DNA of 64,000 nucleotides from Treponema_B putidum (GTDB lineage: Bacteria > Spirochaetota > Spirochaetia > Treponematales > Treponemataceae), in NCBI RefSeq assembly GCF_007830595.1, contig NZ_VLLD01000008.1. The stretch is one strand, 5' to 3'. Each line of letters opens with the position of its first letter. Position 1 is the first letter of the stretch. The translations under genes were made by a program, and so were the position numbers. This document shows positions 17,406 through 25,411 of the stretch, one piece after another. The notes beneath the pieces are model-generated. The model saw only the letters and a list, made by a program, of their open reading frames with translations. It ran no database searches and was not told the DNA's origin.

Positions 17406-17434
17406 ATATGTTTTGTCTTGTTTTTCCATCTCCG

Positions 17435-18088
17435 TTATTCCTTCACTTGTTCCATCCAATATTGTTTCCAGCCGGCACAATGGTATACATTAAAGTCGAG
17501 CACATATTTCACCGCTTCCGATTTTTTCAAATTATGATAAAAGATCTCTTTTAAATTTTCAAAATGGGATGTTACCATGACATGAATAAAAAACCGTATA
17601 CGGCGCGACATTTTAACGCCGTCGAGTTTTAATAATTGAAAGGTATCTTTTTCAGTTATATCGATTGCCTTATCGAAAATATGCTCGTAAGAACTTCCCT
17701 TCGAACAGCAGACAATCAATTTCATCGCATCCCAATTATCGTAAAAAAAATCTATCATTCGCAAGAACCGATGTTGCGATAGTTCCGTAATTGCGGAAAG
17801 GTCGCTCGTTTTCATACCGAAGTTCTGCGATTCAAGAAGATCGCTGTGTGCCATGGTGTTCAATAACTCATCAAATACGCCGCTTACAAGAGCTTCGAAT
17901 ATGCAGTCCTTATTATCAAAAAGGTTATACAGCGCCCCTGTCGTAACCCCCGCCTTTTCTGCAATGGCACGCACGTTAGTATCTGCAAAGCCGTTGGTAA
18001 AAAACTCCTGTTTTGCAGCGCGTAAAATCTTTGCCCGTGTGTTTAGCTCATCCTTATCGGCTAATATTTTTCCTTTATAGTTGTTCAT
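17435..18088 (-). CDS. TetR family transcriptional regulator
   Basis: A 217-aa regulator with the TetR helix-turn-helix in residues about 12-58: ILRAAKQEFFTNGF, TNVRAIAEKAGVTTGALYN and LFDNKD. The rest is a helical ligand-binding domain of normal length. The ATG at 18088 is preferred to a TTG at 18121, which would overlap the -10 box. The gene heads the minus-strand group leading to the hydrolase and ABC pair B, so it most likely controls them and itself. Confidence 0.92.
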   Translation of the reverse strand: MNNYKGKILADKDELNTRAKILRAAKQEFFTNGFADTNVRAIAEKAGVTTGALYNLFDNKDCIFEALVSGVFDELLNTMAHSDLLESQNFGMKTSDLSAITELSQHRFLRMIDFFYDNWDAMKLIVCCSKGSSYEHIFDKAIDITEKDTFQLLKLDGVKMSRRIRFFIHVMVTSHFENLKEIFYHNLKKSEAVKYVLDFNVYHCAGWKQYWMEQVKE

Positions 18089-18092
18089 ATTT

Positions 18093-18149
18093 GTAATAAC
18101 TATTCTACTAATTAAGAACAATGTTACTAAAAAGAACTAAAAATGTCAA
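18093..18149 (-). promoter_or_regulatory. TetR gene promoter with candidate operator
   Basis: Minus strand TTGACA (18149-18144), 17-nt spacer, TAACAT (18126-18121). An imperfect inverted repeat, GTAATAACTATTCT (18093-18106) against AGAACAATGTTAC (18115-18127), overlaps the -10 and the transcription start, the normal place for a TetR autoregulatory operator. Confidence 0.55.
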
Positions 18150-18313
18150 GCAGGGGTTACTATTATCATCGCAGTGCAGGAACCATAAATGGGATAAGCC
18201 TTGCCGGTTCAATGAAGTGAGCCGATTCTCCCAGTAGTATAGTTCCTGCAAATCAGTTAAACCGCGGACATCAAGCGAGACAAGCTCATTGCTGCAGCAG
18301 TTCAGCTTAGTAA
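18150..18313 (-). pseudogene. leucine-rich-repeat fragment
   Basis: The minus strand reads TKLNCCSNELVSLDVRGLTD, then LQELYYWENRLTSLNRQGLS and HLWFLHCDDN: about two and a half LRR units of the same type as in the lipoprotein at 27199-28470 (L..L.C..NQLT.L.VQGL). No start or signal is present and it runs out of the ABC gene's last codons in another frame, so it is a leftover piece of a larger LRR gene. The TetR -35 box lies at its edge. Confidence 0.6.
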
Positions 18314-20176
18314 TTATTCTCCCGCAGCCAGTTTCCAGCTTATGCCCGATTGGAAGTTGTTCCACATGCTGTTGTACATGCCGGTCTTTGCTAAAAGCTC
18401 TGCATGAGTTCCGGTCTCTTCAATTTTGCCTTCATTGATAACGCAGATTTGATCTGCATTGACAATTGAAGAAAGACGATGAGCAATCATTATTACCGTT
18501 TTGTCTTTAAGTAATTGACTTAATGTTTTTTTGATTTTATGTTCGTTTTCTGCATCGGCAAAGCTGGTGGCCTCATCGAGAACAATAATCGGAGAATCAT
18601 GCAAAAGGGAGCGGGCAATCGCAAGCCTCTGTGCTTCTCCTCCGGAAAGGTATATTCCCTTAGTACCGTATACCGTGTCTATTCCGTCAGGCAGCTTTTC
18701 GATAATATCCATGCACTCTGCTTTTTGCAGTACTGCAAGGACTTCTTCGCGTGTTGCATCTTTTTTACCGTAGCGGATATTTTCAAAAATGCTTTCATTA
18801 AAAAGTTTATTTTCCTGAAACACAAAGCTGATAAGGTGCATGAGGTCATCTGTTTTGATATCTTTGATATTTACGCCGCCGACGGTAATTTCTCCGGAAT
18901 CGACTTCCCAAAAGCGTCCGAGTAAATTGACGAGGGTGGTTTTTCCGCCGCCAGAAGGTCCGACAAGAGCAGTCAACGAATGTTCGGGAAGTTTAAGCGA
19001 TATGCCGCTGATGGCCTTTTTAAAAGACTGTTCGGCAGTTTGAGTCTCTTGTGTTCCTTCTTCTTTATAAGAAAATACAACATTCTTAAACTCAATATCG
19101 AATTTTTTCGGCATAACCGAATGTTCCGGTTCGGGGGCAGGCTTTTCATTTAAGATAGCTTCAATGCGGTTGAGGGCATCTCCTCCTTGAAGATTTAAAG
19201 TTGAACCGTACACGATTTTTATCATCATATTAAATAAAACAGGCGAAAGAGAAAGATAAAAAATAAAGCCGTACAAAAACTTTGCATAAGGCTCGCCATC
19301 TCCTGCCGTTCCGGCAAAGATAAATGCGGCGGGAACCAAAAAGATAAAGCCCGCTTTTAATAGAGCAAGAAAAACTGCAAAGCCGTTTTCCCAAGCAACG
19401 GTATACTTTAAAACATTATCGCGGTAGTTTATAATCGAACTGTAAAAATCCTTAAAGCGGTGTACCGATTGATTAAAAGTTTTAATAACCGAAATACCGC
19501 GGATATATTCCGTACCGGCACTGTTCATTTTTTCAAGTGAGTTTTCATAGCTTTCCATAAATCCCATTTTTTTGCCCTTTGCCATCATCACACCTTGAAG
19601 AACAAAGGCGATAACAAGTGTCAAAAATGAAATAAGGCCGAATCGCCAATCAAAAAAGAAAAGTAAAAACAAAACGGCAATCGGACTAACTATATTTTGT
19701 ACGACATCGGGCAGCATGTGTGCAATAAGACCTTCAAGCGAATGGACATTTTTTTCAAATACCTTTCGCACAGAACCGCTTGCATGTGATGTGTGCCAGC
19801 CGACCGGAAGGCGGGCAAATGTTTCCGCCAAGCGCATATTCATATTCCCCATTAAATTGAATGCGGTAATATGCGAACATATAAGAGCACCGAAGTACAA
19901 AAGGAAACCTGCTGCAGCGGAAATAAGAGCCGCCGCTCCGTAAAAAATCATCCGGTTTATATCGATCGGCACACCCGACATATAAGCTGAAATAATATCG
20001 CGCATAACATAAAATACAACTGCATACGGAATAAGCAGTGCAACCGTACTCAAGCTCGATAAAAAAAGCGACACATAGATAAAGGGTTTATGCTTCCCCG
20101 CATAAGAGAGAATGCGGCTTACAACCCCCGCCTGCTTTTCCTTTTTAGCCTTCTTTTTTTCTTCATTTGTCTTCAT
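18314..20176 (-). CDS. ABC transporter, heterodimer subunit of AHLIPD type (pair A)
   Basis: A 620-aa half-transporter with a lysine-rich N-terminus, six helices, the SGSVRKVFEKN/AHMLPDV region, Walker A GPSGGGKTT, signature LSGGEAQRLAIARS, Walker B IIVLDEAT and H-loop AHR. GGAG precedes the ATG by 8 nt. A linker of about 20 extra residues (EEGTQETQTAEQSFKK) lies inside the start of the ATPase domain compared with its paralogue at 14445. It is the last gene of the ECF-ABC series starting at 25269, after a 225-bp structured spacer. Confidence 0.92.
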   Translation of the reverse strand: MKTNEEKKKAKKEKQAGVVSRILSYAGKHKPFIYVSLFLSSLSTVALLIPYAVVFYVMRDIISAYMSGVPIDINRMIFYGAAALISAAAGFLLYFGALICSHITAFNLMGNMNMRLAETFARLPVGWHTSHASGSVRKVFEKNVHSLEGLIAHMLPDVVQNIVSPIAVLFLLFFFDWRFGLISFLTLVIAFVLQGVMMAKGKKMGFMESYENSLEKMNSAGTEYIRGISVIKTFNQSVHRFKDFYSSIINYRDNVLKYTVAWENGFAVFLALLKAGFIFLVPAAFIFAGTAGDGEPYAKFLYGFIFYLSLSPVLFNMMIKIVYGSTLNLQGGDALNRIEAILNEKPAPEPEHSVMPKKFDIEFKNVVFSYKEEGTQETQTAEQSFKKAISGISLKLPEHSLTALVGPSGGGKTTLVNLLGRFWEVDSGEITVGGVNIKDIKTDDLMHLISFVFQENKLFNESIFENIRYGKKDATREEVLAVLQKAECMDIIEKLPDGIDTVYGTKGIYLSGGEAQRLAIARSLLHDSPIIVLDEATSFADAENEHKIKKTLSQLLKDKTVIMIAHRLSSIVNADQICVINEGKIEETGTHAELLAKTGMYNSMWNNFQSGISWKLAAGE

Positions 20177-20278
20177 AGTATTACTCCTTTAAAATAATTT
20201 GTAACTTGTAACGGATAATTCGTAATTGGAATTGAATTATCCACCGCCCTCCTTGGCGGTTCTGACAAGAGGCTTCTC

Positions 20279-20403
20279 CTAGCTCGCAAATAGGCGGAGC
20301 AGATGCTAGGAGCCTAGCAAAAATAAAGCGGAGACGTACTTTTTGTACGTTGAGCATTTATTTTTGCGTAGCGACAACGCAGATGCCCGCATATTTGCGA
20401 GTT
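20279..20403. repeat. nested inverted-repeat element at the end of an ABC gene
   Basis: Outer arms CTCGCAAATAGGCGG and CCGCATATTTGCGAG enclose GCTAGG/CCTAGC (20305-20318), GCAAAAATAAA with TTTATTTTTGC (20317-20367) and ACGTAC/GTACGT (20334-20350). The element runs into the stop codon of the gene at 20402. Its nesting resembles a miniature mobile element or a long structured RNA rather than a simple terminator. A CCGCC/GGCGG hairpin stands just to the left near 20240. Confidence 0.65.
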
Positions 20404-22141
20404 AGGCCGACCATGACTCGCTTTCCTTTTGTAGTTTGTACATCATTGGATACGATGACTTTCCTTTTATCAACTCTTCATGTGTACCTATTTCTTCTAT
20501 CGCTCCGTCTTTGAGAACAACGATTTTATCGGCATTCTCGATTGTTCTTAAACGGTGAGCGATGACTATAACTGTCTTGTTTTTAACGAGCTTGCTCAAT
20601 GCTTCTTGAATTAAGGTTTCGTTTTCGGGGTCGAGGGCTGCCGTCGCTTCATCGAGGAGGATTATAGGTGCATCTTTTAAAAGAGCACGGGCTATAGAAA
20701 GCCTCTGTCTTTCTCCGCCTGAAAGCGTGTAACCGTTTTCGCCGATTACCGTGTCATAACCTTGCGGCAGTTTTTCGATAAAGTCGGTGCACCTTGCAGC
20801 CTTTGCGGCGGCAAGAACCTGCTCTCTTGCAGCGTCTTTATTCCCGACAAGGATATTGTTGTAGACTGTGTCATTAAAAAGCACTACATCTTGAAAGACG
20901 ATTGAAAAAGCAGTCAAAAGGGTTTCAGGGTCTACGGTAGAAACATCCGTGCCGCCCACACTCACCGTGCCGGAAGCGGCATCCCAAAAGCGGGCTGCAA
21001 GACGGGCAATTGTTGACTTGCCGCAGCCTGAATGTCCGACGAGGGCAGTGATTTCTCCCTGCTTGGCAGTAAAGCTGATATTGCTTACCGTATCGCGGCT
21101 TGCATTATCATTGTATGAAAACGAAACATTGTCATATTGAATATCGTAGCCCTTGGGGTTAAAAGTTTCGCTTCCTTTCTGCTTGGGGTAGTTTATGATT
21201 TCCATTTGGCGTTCGACTGCCGTGCGTGCGTGGAAAAACTCGCCGAGCAGCATAAAAACGGCGGTAAGGGGTTCAAAAATTCTTCCGGCAATCAGCAAAA
21301 AGACAAGGTAGGTAAAAAGCGGGAGACTTCCCTGTGCATACAAAACTGCCCCGACTGCAATAACCAACGGAAATCCGAAGCGGATAATTATGATGGAACC
21401 TATCATAGTCGATCCGACAAATAATTCGGCCTTAACAGCTTCCTTTGTGCTGTGTGCAATATCGTCTTTTACCTTTTGTACATAGCTTTCTTTTTTGTCG
21501 GAGGATTTAAGCACCTTGATATTGTCGAGCATTTGCTGAATGGAATTGTAAACGCCGAGCAGTACTGTGTTAATTCTAACTGCATAACGGCGGGCTTGTT
21601 TGCGTGATGAGTATACAAGCAAAAATCCGAAAACGGAACAGCTGAAAAGAGCAATCGTCATTCGCCAATCAAAAAGAGCAAGCATTGCCGCCGATACAAT
21701 AATTGAAATTGCCGCTCCGAATAACTCGGATGCCGTGTGGCTTAATGCATGTTCCATTGTAGCAACATCGTTTAAAAGCGTTGCCGTCAAATCCGATAAG
21801 TCTTTTTTTCCGAAATACGAGAGGGGCAGCTTCCTGATACTTTCTGCAAGGGAAATACGCACATTAGCCGATTCGTCGTAACAGGTTGTATAGGTTTTGC
21901 GGTACTTGAGTTTTTCAATTAAAAAAAGCACAATAATGATCAGTACACAAATCCCTAGATAAATCCACGGATTAAAAGCTGCAAGGGAATCGCCTTGAAT
22001 GGGCTTTAAAAGTTCCTGCAGTGCATAAAATGAAAGTCCCAACGGAACAATCAAAAACAAATTCCCGAAGGTAGTAACAGCTACTGCCTTGTTTAGATCC
22101 CGCGCTCCCTTGTCTGACAGCGCAAAATAATTCTTTAACAT
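20402..22141 (-). CDS. ABC transporter, heterodimer subunit of GARDL type (pair A)
   Basis: A 579-aa half-transporter. The ATG at 22141 is used because GGAG stands 5 nt upstream and the extra upstream codons have none. N-terminal GARDLNKAV, six helices, Walker A GHSGCGKST, signature LSGGERQRLSIARA, Walker B IILLDEAT and H-loop AHR. It is the counterpart of 12721-14442. Here the GARDL-type subunit comes first and the AHLIPD-type second, the reverse of pair B. Confidence 0.92.
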   Translation of the reverse strand: MLKNYFALSDKGARDLNKAVAVTTFGNLFLIVPLGLSFYALQELLKPIQGDSLAAFNPWIYLGICVLIIIVLFLIEKLKYRKTYTTCYDESANVRISLAESIRKLPLSYFGKKDLSDLTATLLNDVATMEHALSHTASELFGAAISIIVSAAMLALFDWRMTIALFSCSVFGFLLVYSSRKQARRYAVRINTVLLGVYNSIQQMLDNIKVLKSSDKKESYVQKVKDDIAHSTKEAVKAELFVGSTMIGSIIIIRFGFPLVIAVGAVLYAQGSLPLFTYLVFLLIAGRIFEPLTAVFMLLGEFFHARTAVERQMEIINYPKQKGSETFNPKGYDIQYDNVSFSYNDNASRDTVSNISFTAKQGEITALVGHSGCGKSTIARLAARFWDAASGTVSVGGTDVSTVDPETLLTAFSIVFQDVVLFNDTVYNNILVGNKDAAREQVLAAAKAARCTDFIEKLPQGYDTVIGENGYTLSGGERQRLSIARALLKDAPIILLDEATAALDPENETLIQEALSKLVKNKTVIVIAHRLRTIENADKIVVLKDGAIEEIGTHEELIKGKSSYPMMYKLQKESESWSA

Positions 22142-22199
22142 AATTTCTCCTTTGTTTGACAACCGAAAAAATATCAATTTTTGAGGGCGTTAAACACCG

Positions 22200-22306
22200 C
22201 CGTTTCTCAATGTTAATGAGAAACGGCATACTATAACTTGAGTTTTGCGCACAAGCACAAAACTCAAGTTGAAGCTACAGGTGCCATTTGCACCTGTAGC
22301 TTCAAC
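22200..22306. repeat. three consecutive hairpins between ecfA and the ABC pair
   Basis: Hairpin 1: CCGTTTCTCA (22200-22209) with TGAGAAACGG (22217-22226). Hairpin 2: AACTTGAGTTTTG (22235-22247) with CAAAACTCAAGTT (22258-22270). Hairpin 3: a 17-bp perfect stem, GTTGAAGCTACAGGTGC (22268-22284) with its complement at 22290-22306. Hairpins 2 and 3 share three bases. They lie between the ECF genes and the ABC gene of the same transcript, and could set relative expression or protect mRNA ends. Confidence 0.75.
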
Positions 22307-22336
22307 GAATCTCCTGTTATTTAATTTATATTTCAT

Positions 22337-23953
22337 TTAATTAAGTACTCCATCTTTCAAATAATTAAAGACCTCTTCTGCTTTTTCTTTTGTAAATTCC
22401 GAATGAGAAATCACAGCTCCTTTTTCCATTAAAATTATTTCGTCGGTAACCAGACTTAAAAATTCAAAGTCATGACTGATAATTAAAATAAGAGTTCGGT
22501 TAGATCGTATCGAATTAATCAGCTTGGCCGTTTCTTTCATGTGAAAGTAATCCATTCCTGAGGTCGGCTCATCCATGATGATAATACGCGCACCTGAACT
22601 GATAGCAGCTCCTATTGAAACACGCTGTTTTTGCCCTCCCGATAAACTTAATGGGTGCTTATCTTTTAGCTCCGTTAAATTCATTGCCTTTAAAATAGCT
22701 TCAACATCGGGAGCCTTTTCTTCCTTATTTTCAGCTTTAGTGTTTTGTTTCGGTTTAATCTTTTTATTTTTTCCGAGAGCTATTTCATCTTCAACGCTTT
22801 CGGTAAAAAGCTGATAGCCTACATCCTGCAATACCATGTACGAAAGCTCAAGCCGTTGTTTGGCATTAATCTTTTTTTCGTTTAATAAAATGAAATCTTT
22901 TTTTGCTTTGAGTAAGCCGGTAAGACATTGAGCAAAGGTGCTTTTGCCTTGACCGTTTTTGCCGGTAAGAGCGATAACCTTGCCGAATTCCATTTTTAAA
23001 TTTTGCACACGGAGAAAATCGTCTTTTTCTTTTTTAAAGCGATAGAATAAATTTTCTACAGTCAGATGTGCCGATTTTGTGTCTTCCGTATTTTTATCTT
23101 CTTTATTTTTACGGATAGTTTCCGAGCTTTGCTCCTGCATATAATCCGAATCTTCCAAACGGTTAAAAACATTTTTGTTCATTGTTATGGGACGAAGCAA
23201 GAGTTCTTTTCTATTTTGTTCCGAAAGAGCAAGGAATTCTTGTTGAGAAAATTCTTTTTCAAGCTTGCCTTCTTTTATTAAAAAAGCCCGATCTATAAGG
23301 CCATTTAAAAAATACAGGCGGTGTTCACTTATGATTAAAGTTTTACCCGACTTTTTTAAAAGACTAATAACCTCAGCTATTTTTTCTATATAATATAAGT
23401 CCAAATTGGAAGTAGGCTCATCCATAACAATGATATCCGTATCGGCAGCAAGAGCTGAAGCTATAGCAATCATCTGTTTTTCTCCGCCTGAGAGATTAAA
23501 AATATTCCGGTCAAGCAGATGTTTAATATTTAAAAATTCCGAAATAAAGTTGAGCCTTTGATGCATTTTTTCAAAAGGCGTTCCCATATTTTCAAGAAAG
23601 AAAAGAATTTCCGAAGTAGTATCCAGATTAAAAAACTGGGATTTGGGGTTTTGGAAAACCGTAGAAACTTTTTTTGAAATATCGTAAATAGGTTTTTCTT
23701 TTATCGATTCTCCTAAAACTTCAATTGAACCTAAAAGTTTTCCTTCATAATAGTTTGGAATCAGGCCGTTTATTGTACGCAGCACGCTTGTTTTTCCGCA
23801 TCCGGAAATTCCTGTAAGTAAAATACATTCTCCTTTTTTTACCGAAATGGAAATATCGTTTAGTGCGGATAATTTTTTTGTGTCTGTCTGATCCATATTT
23901 TCAGAGGCTTGATAATTAAAACAGAGGTTTTGAAGATTGACTGCCGTTTCCAT
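22337..23953 (-). CDS. ECF transporter ATPase, two fused ATPase domains
   Basis: A 538-aa protein containing two complete ABC ATPase domains. The first has Walker A GISGCGKTS, signature LSGGEKQMIAIA and Walker B DIIVMDEPTS; the second has Walker A GKNGQGKST, signature LSGGQKQRVSIG and Walker B RIIIMDEPTS. This corresponds to EcfA1-EcfA2 fused in one chain, powering an energy-coupling-factor importer in the inner membrane. The ATG overlaps the ecfT stop (TAATG), so translation is coupled. It supplies the energy for the S component encoded two genes upstream. Confidence 0.93.
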   Translation of the reverse strand: METAVNLQNLCFNYQASENMDQTDTKKLSALNDISISVKKGECILLTGISGCGKTSVLRTINGLIPNYYEGKLLGSIEVLGESIKEKPIYDISKKVSTVFQNPKSQFFNLDTTSEILFFLENMGTPFEKMHQRLNFISEFLNIKHLLDRNIFNLSGGEKQMIAIASALAADTDIIVMDEPTSNLDLYYIEKIAEVISLLKKSGKTLIISEHRLYFLNGLIDRAFLIKEGKLEKEFSQQEFLALSEQNRKELLLRPITMNKNVFNRLEDSDYMQEQSSETIRKNKEDKNTEDTKSAHLTVENLFYRFKKEKDDFLRVQNLKMEFGKVIALTGKNGQGKSTFAQCLTGLLKAKKDFILLNEKKINAKQRLELSYMVLQDVGYQLFTESVEDEIALGKNKKIKPKQNTKAENKEEKAPDVEAILKAMNLTELKDKHPLSLSGGQKQRVSIGAAISSGARIIIMDEPTSGMDYFHMKETAKLINSIRSNRTLILIISHDFEFLSLVTDEIILMEKGAVISHSEFTKEKAEEVFNYLKDGVLN

Positions 23954-24657
23954 TATGCATGTATCCTCGTTATTCCTGCAGCGATAAAGACCGCTATTAT
24001 ATAAAGAAAAATAAAAGCGTCGGCAGCCGTAAAGCGTGAAGTTTTATAGCGTACTTTTTTTGACGGAGCGTCTATGCCCTTGGTGTGTCCTGCCGCAGCA
24101 AGTTCGTCTCCGATTCTTGAAGCGGACGAAAGAAGCGGAACCATCACATATTCAAGTGTTAAAATAGGTTTACTGATTACATTTACTGCATTAAGTCCTA
24201 TTCCCCTCATCTTCATTGCATTTTTAATATTGCCGTATTCTTCTTTAAGGGTCGGAAAAAATCTGAACATAACTGCAATAGTTATCACAAGTGAAAAAGG
24301 CAGTTTTAATTTTTCAAGAGCGTTCATCAAAAGACCGACAGGCGTTGAAGAAATTAAATAGTTTCCGGCAACAATGGGCATCATAAATCTGCGGACAATA
24401 AAACCTACAGGCATTACAATACTTGTAACGCCGGGAATATCTTGAGGCAGATAGGTGAGGCCGGCAAGAAATAAAAAGACCGCCATCAATTTTATTGCCG
24501 ATTTAACTTGCCTGTTCATCACAAATAAAAAGGCTAAAAGAGCGGCACTTAAAATTTCTACATATATGGGAACAAGAATTATGATAGATGCTCCCATTGC
24601 CAGAACTAAAAATATTTTTGTCCGCGGATCAAGAACCAAGATTGCTTTTTTTTTCAT
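23953..24657 (-). CDS. ECF transporter transmembrane component EcfT
   Basis: A 234-aa protein of the CbiQ/EcfT family: LDPRTKIFLVL at the N-terminus, about five to six helices, and the coupling-helix region SSASRIGDELAAAGHTKGI, in which the Ala-Arg-Gly type motif that contacts the ATPases is recognisable (compare RMRGIGL near residue 150 and AAAGHTKG). It joins the ATPase dimer to the substrate-binding S protein. It begins 30 bp after the S gene and overlaps the ATPase start by one base. Confidence 0.9.
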   Translation of the reverse strand: MKKKAILVLDPRTKIFLVLAMGASIIILVPIYVEILSAALLAFLFVMNRQVKSAIKLMAVFLFLAGLTYLPQDIPGVTSIVMPVGFIVRRFMMPIVAGNYLISSTPVGLLMNALEKLKLPFSLVITIAVMFRFFPTLKEEYGNIKNAMKMRGIGLNAVNVISKPILTLEYVMVPLLSSASRIGDELAAAGHTKGIDAPSKKVRYKTSRFTAADAFIFLYIIAVFIAAGITRIHA

Positions 24658-24687
24658 TCAATTTTTTTAAAGAAGGTCTGCTTTTAA

Positions 24688-25269
24688 TTACAGAAGGCCT
24701 GCTTTTTCAAAGTGTTTCTTTAAAACTTTTTTACCCAAAAGCCCGCCGAGTAGTCCGCCTAAAAATGCCGTAATATAGAGTATCGGCATAATCCACCATG
24801 GGAGACTTGTTAATCCTATTGCATATTCGGTTCCCATCATTTTTTCGGTGAGAGCAAAATATTGATCTTTTAAAATAAAGATTTGCCAAAACGCTCCGCA
24901 AAGCCACAGCGACATGATCGAATATCCTGCGATGCTTCCCTTTGCCGTATTATAACCGAATATTTTGCGTACGATTTCTGCAAGGGCTGCAACAATAAGT
25001 GAGTGGATTGCAACTACCGGCGTGTGTCCAGTGAGGGTCATAAGACATCCGGGAATTGCTGCAAAGATAAAAAGGGCGAAGGGTTTTTGCACCTTTGCAA
25101 GTAAAAACATTACCGCAATTCCTAAAACTAAACTTACGGTAAAGGGGAATGCTAAATAGGTTATAATCGCAAGACCTAATGGCATGCCTATTACAAAAAG
25201 TCCTACAAAATAAATAACGGTAAAAATACCTATATTGATTAGATCCTTTAAAGCCAACTTGTTGTTCAT
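24688..25269 (-). CDS. ECF substrate-specificity component, Trep_Strep (MptD) family
   Basis: A 193-aa integral membrane protein with five or six helices, matching the conserved Treponema-Streptococcus S-component family in length and in segments such as LKDLINIGIFTVIYFVGLF and TGHTPVVAIHSLIVAALAE. S components bind the imported small molecule; the ligand of this family is not known to me. It is the first gene of the operon and has its own strong promoter at 25347-25374. Its last five codons plus stop are repeated imperfectly just downstream (AAAAGCAGGCCTTCTGTAA, then AAAAGCAGACCTTCTTTAA). Confidence 0.88.
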   Translation of the reverse strand: MNNKLALKDLINIGIFTVIYFVGLFVIGMPLGLAIITYLAFPFTVSLVLGIAVMFLLAKVQKPFALFIFAAIPGCLMTLTGHTPVVAIHSLIVAALAEIVRKIFGYNTAKGSIAGYSIMSLWLCGAFWQIFILKDQYFALTEKMMGTEYAIGLTSLPWWIMPILYITAFLGGLLGGLLGKKVLKKHFEKAGLL

Positions 25270-25302
25270 AAATAGACTCCTTATGAGATTGACAAAAATA
25301 AG

Positions 25303-25333
25303 GACAGCCGCCTATTAAAGCGCCGGTACTGTC
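25303..25333 (-). other. leader hairpin of the ECF operon
   Basis: GACAGCCG (25303-25310) pairs with CGGTACTGTC (25324-25333), with a two-base bulge, within the approximately 70-nt untranslated leader. It matches no riboswitch I know. Confidence 0.4.
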
Positions 25334-25346
25334 ATCAACGGCTAAC

Positions 25347-25374
25347 ATTATACAAAAAATAAGGATTTAGTCAA
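25347..25374 (-). promoter_or_regulatory. ECF operon promoter
   Basis: Minus strand TTGACT (25374-25369), 16-nt spacer, TATAAT (25352-25347). Transcription should begin near 25340, leaving a leader of about 70 nt before the S-component ATG at 25269. Confidence 0.8.
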
Positions 25375-25411
25375 CTATCAGTAACTTTTTTTTGATCGGC
25401 CGGCCGGCCGG

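Noticed and set aside
12721..25269. Complete siderophore or antibiotic biosynthesis cluster
   Set aside because: Only transport, regulation and one hydrolase are present; no NRPS, PKS or tailoring genes.
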